NCBI GenBank assembly: GCA_964409165.1
Contig: CAYPCH010000048.1
Coordinates: 1-25,342, forward strand
Direction: 5' to 3'
Source of the DNA: CAYPCH01 sp964409165
GTDB taxonomy: Bacteria > Bacillota > Clostridia > Acetivibrionales > Acetivibrionaceae
DNA length: 25,342 nucleotides
This document shows, piece after piece, positions 23,541-25,342 of this stretch. Positions within the stretch are counted from its first letter, which is position 1; the number at the start of each line of letters is the position of its first letter. A model generated the notes under the pieces. That model saw only the letters and a list, made by a program, of their open reading frames with translations. It was not told the DNA's origin and did not search any database. A program made the position numbers and the translations under genes.

Positions 23541-25061
23541 TTATTTCGTTATCTTTTCGGTAACGGTAAACCTCATCATCTCTTCCTTCATTTTGTCATA
23601 GTCGTTCAAAAGAGTTAAAAAACTGTCAACTATTTGGGAATCAAACTGGGTACCAGAATTGGATATAAGTTGCTTTATTGCGTCATCAAGCTTGAGCTTG
23701 CTTCTGTATTGTCTGTCGGATGTCATAGCATCAAATGCATCGGCAACCGAAATTATCCTTGCAAGAAAAGGAATTTCGTCTCCCTTAAGCCCCATAGGAT
23801 ATCCTTTACCGTCTATTCTCTCATGATGGTGCTTCACTAACGGCACTACATCCTTAAACATGGAAACTGCTGAAAGAATATGTGCTCCTTTCATCGGATG
23901 CTTCTTTATTTCGGCAAATTCTTCTTCAGTCAGCTTTTCAGTCTTAAAAAGGATTTCATCGGGGATTCCTACTTTTCCAATATCATGGAATGTACCAGCT
24001 GTTATAAGCCTATCAATATCTTCCTCGGATAACATCAACGCCCTACCTATTTTTACTGAATAATAGACAACCCTATCGGAGTGACCTCTTGTGTATACGT
24101 CCTTTGCGTCAACTGCAAGCCTTAGTACCTGAATAGCTTCCGTATATCTTTGCTTCAATTCTTTATAGGTTTTGTCAAGTTCATCGTTCTTCAGATTTAA
24201 CATTGAGTGCAGAAAAAGGTTATTAATTGAAGTAGCAGCTTGGGTTGCATATATTTTCAAAATATCTGTTTCAAAGCTTAAATCGCTGCTTTCAATATAA
24301 ACGACCCCCAATGTTTTGGAATTACCGTTTAACAAAGGCAACACAATACCTTTTCCTGTCTTCGTCAGCCTTTTAGACATTTTTGCAATGCCTATACCCT
24401 CTAAAAGCTCTGGGCTTAGTGTCTTCATCAACTTCTCATGAATATCATCATATTGTCCGACACCTTCAAAAAAGCTTCTGCTTTCCTTTTCGTTGCCTGC
24501 AATATTATCAACCAGTATAAATGCGTTTTTGCTATTAACTATAGGTAATATTTTACTTAAAATATCTCTCAGCATTTCGTTAATTGACTGTAGTTTGTAT
24601 ATTTTCGGAGCTGAATCAAGAATACTCTTAAGCCCATTTTCTATTTTTTTCAGTGTTTTTCTTTGTGTGACAGATTTTATAGCAGATTCTATCAAAAGTA
24701 TCAGTTGATCGAAGTTATCTTCTTTTTCACAGTAACCTTGAATATCCAGCGACTTGATAGTTTCTAGCGGAGGAGCTATATCCTTATAGCCGGTAAGAAG
24801 CAGAATATATAATTCTTTATTGAATTGCCTTATTATTTCAACAACCTTATCTCCATGAATAGGCTCCATAAGAAAATCAAGTATCAAAAGGTCAAACTCT
24901 TCTTCTCGAATTTTATCTATTGCTTCAATTGGATTGCTCATTCCTGTACAAATGTATCCAAGGCGTTTCACTATGGTGGATACTGAATCCAGGATTCCTT
25001 TTTCATCGTCTACAACTATAATTTTAAAATCCTTAAAAGAACCTTTAACACTCTTTCTCAT
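23541..25061 (-). CDS. Response regulator with GAF-like and HD-GYP output domains
   Basis: 506 residues. The receiver (about 12-130) has D18/D19, phospho-acceptor Asp62 (LILDF), Thr90 and Lys113, all key residues present. Residues about 155-285 look like a GAF-type sensor (AFILVDNIAGN, GIVLPLLNGNSKTLGVVYIES), and a coiled-coil follows at about 290-310. The HD-GYP domain is at about 310-490, with FHDIGKVGIP (359-HD-360), HHHERIDGKGYPMG (411-424) and the DAFDAMTSDRQYR block. HD-GYP enzymes hydrolyse the signal nucleotide cyclic di-GMP, and all visible metal and GYP residues are intact, so phosphodiesterase activity is likely. No sensor kinase is adjacent. AGGAG lies 9 bases before the ATG. Confidence 0.92.
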   Translation of the reverse strand: MRKSVKGSFKDFKIIVVDDEKGILDSVSTIVKRLGYICTGMSNPIEAIDKIREEEFDLLILDFLMEPIHGDKVVEIIRQFNKELYILLLTGYKDIAPPLETIKSLDIQGYCEKEDNFDQLILLIESAIKSVTQRKTLKKIENGLKSILDSAPKIYKLQSINEMLRDILSKILPIVNSKNAFILVDNIAGNEKESRSFFEGVGQYDDIHEKLMKTLSPELLEGIGIAKMSKRLTKTGKGIVLPLLNGNSKTLGVVYIESSDLSFETDILKIYATQAATSINNLFLHSMLNLKNDELDKTYKELKQRYTEAIQVLRLAVDAKDVYTRGHSDRVVYYSVKIGRALMLSEEDIDRLITAGTFHDIGKVGIPDEILFKTEKLTEEEFAEIKKHPMKGAHILSAVSMFKDVVPLVKHHHERIDGKGYPMGLKGDEIPFLARIISVADAFDAMTSDRQYRSKLKLDDAIKQLISNSGTQFDSQIVDSFLTLLNDYDKMKEEMMRFTVTEKITK

Positions 25062-25342
25062 CTTGTTGATCTCCTAGGCCAAATAATTGAAATTGTTATT
25101 TGCATATTATTTTTGCCAACTATATATTAAATGCAATAAAGATTTTCGTGATTATTATAATTTTAAGCATAAAGCTTTTTTTCAATAATTATATCGACTC
25201 TTTTCACATATTTATTATAGGAATTTTTACAACAAGACTATATTATGTTAACTAATTAACGCTTTTTAACTTATTCACTCAACTTTACCACTTATAGTAT
25301 TTTGAGGCTCTGGTTGCTCACAAGTTAAGGGCAAAAAGTTTA
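25062..25342. other. Upstream region of the HD-GYP gene to the window edge
   Basis: 281 bases of AT-rich DNA without an ORF. The string ATTTTCGTGATTATTAT (25142-25158) matches the cobU-cobS hairpin arm and flank. A possible promoter on the - strand (TTGCAT, 17 bases, AAAATA) is weak. Nothing else recognised. Confidence 0.4.

Noticed and set aside
25095..25125. Sigma-54 promoter (TTGGCA...TGC) before the HD-GYP gene
   Set aside because: The distance between the GG and GC elements is two bases too long.

Overview
The window looks like a low-GC clostridial chromosome. It has AT-rich intergenic DNA, strong AGGAGG-type ribosome binding sites, several TTG and GTG starts, and consensus sigma-A promoters with 17-base spacers. 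The gene set (paired GlgC/GlgD, clostridial Re-citrate-synthase-like enzyme, UPF0735 ACT protein, YesN and HD-GYP regulators, late cobalamin genes) fits Clostridia, perhaps the Ruminiclostridium group. That placement is inferred from protein style, not from a marker gene.

Left edge (1-1770, + strand): the 3' end of an Rhs-type polymorphic toxin with a HYD1-like ADP-ribosyltransferase tip, followed at once by a small gene that should be its immunity protein. About 770 bases without a convincing gene follow, holding a 91-base imperfect palindrome and a second strong hairpin. The solitary fabI gene (1771-2529) comes next. A cluster of three hairpins separates it from the - strand block.

Central - strand block (2668-15079): glgC-glgD plus a lipid kinase; a membrane-anchored parvulin-type isomerase; an orphan YesN-type response regulator; an unlisted 50-residue small protein and a cytoplasmic starch/glycogen-binding-like protein with a Lys/Ser/Ala repeat tail; then a four-gene unit. 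That unit runs from a Re-citrate/homocitrate-synthase-like enzyme through RsmF-like and RsuA-like rRNA modification enzymes to a class I methyltransferase. It starts from a near-consensus promoter that overlaps a palindromic operator-like site.

Right half: a + strand chemoreceptor without an extracellular domain (15348-16610) converges on a cobalamin nucleotide-loop operon (cobD-cobU-cobS-cobC in transcription order, - strand, 16615-19900). Then come the aspartate-pathway operon (UPF0735 ACT protein-hom-lysC, 20271-23387) with a clear promoter and terminator, and a REC-GAF-HD-GYP response regulator (23541-25061) with its own terminator.

Most genes are ordinary housekeeping or metabolic genes. 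The parts most worth a second look are the Rhs tip with its immunity partner, the repeat-tailed CBM-like protein with the small protein downstream, the operator in front of the citrate-synthase-like operon, and the noncoding motifs shared between intergenic regions. No CRISPR array, tRNA, rRNA, intact insertion sequence or recognisable riboswitch was seen.
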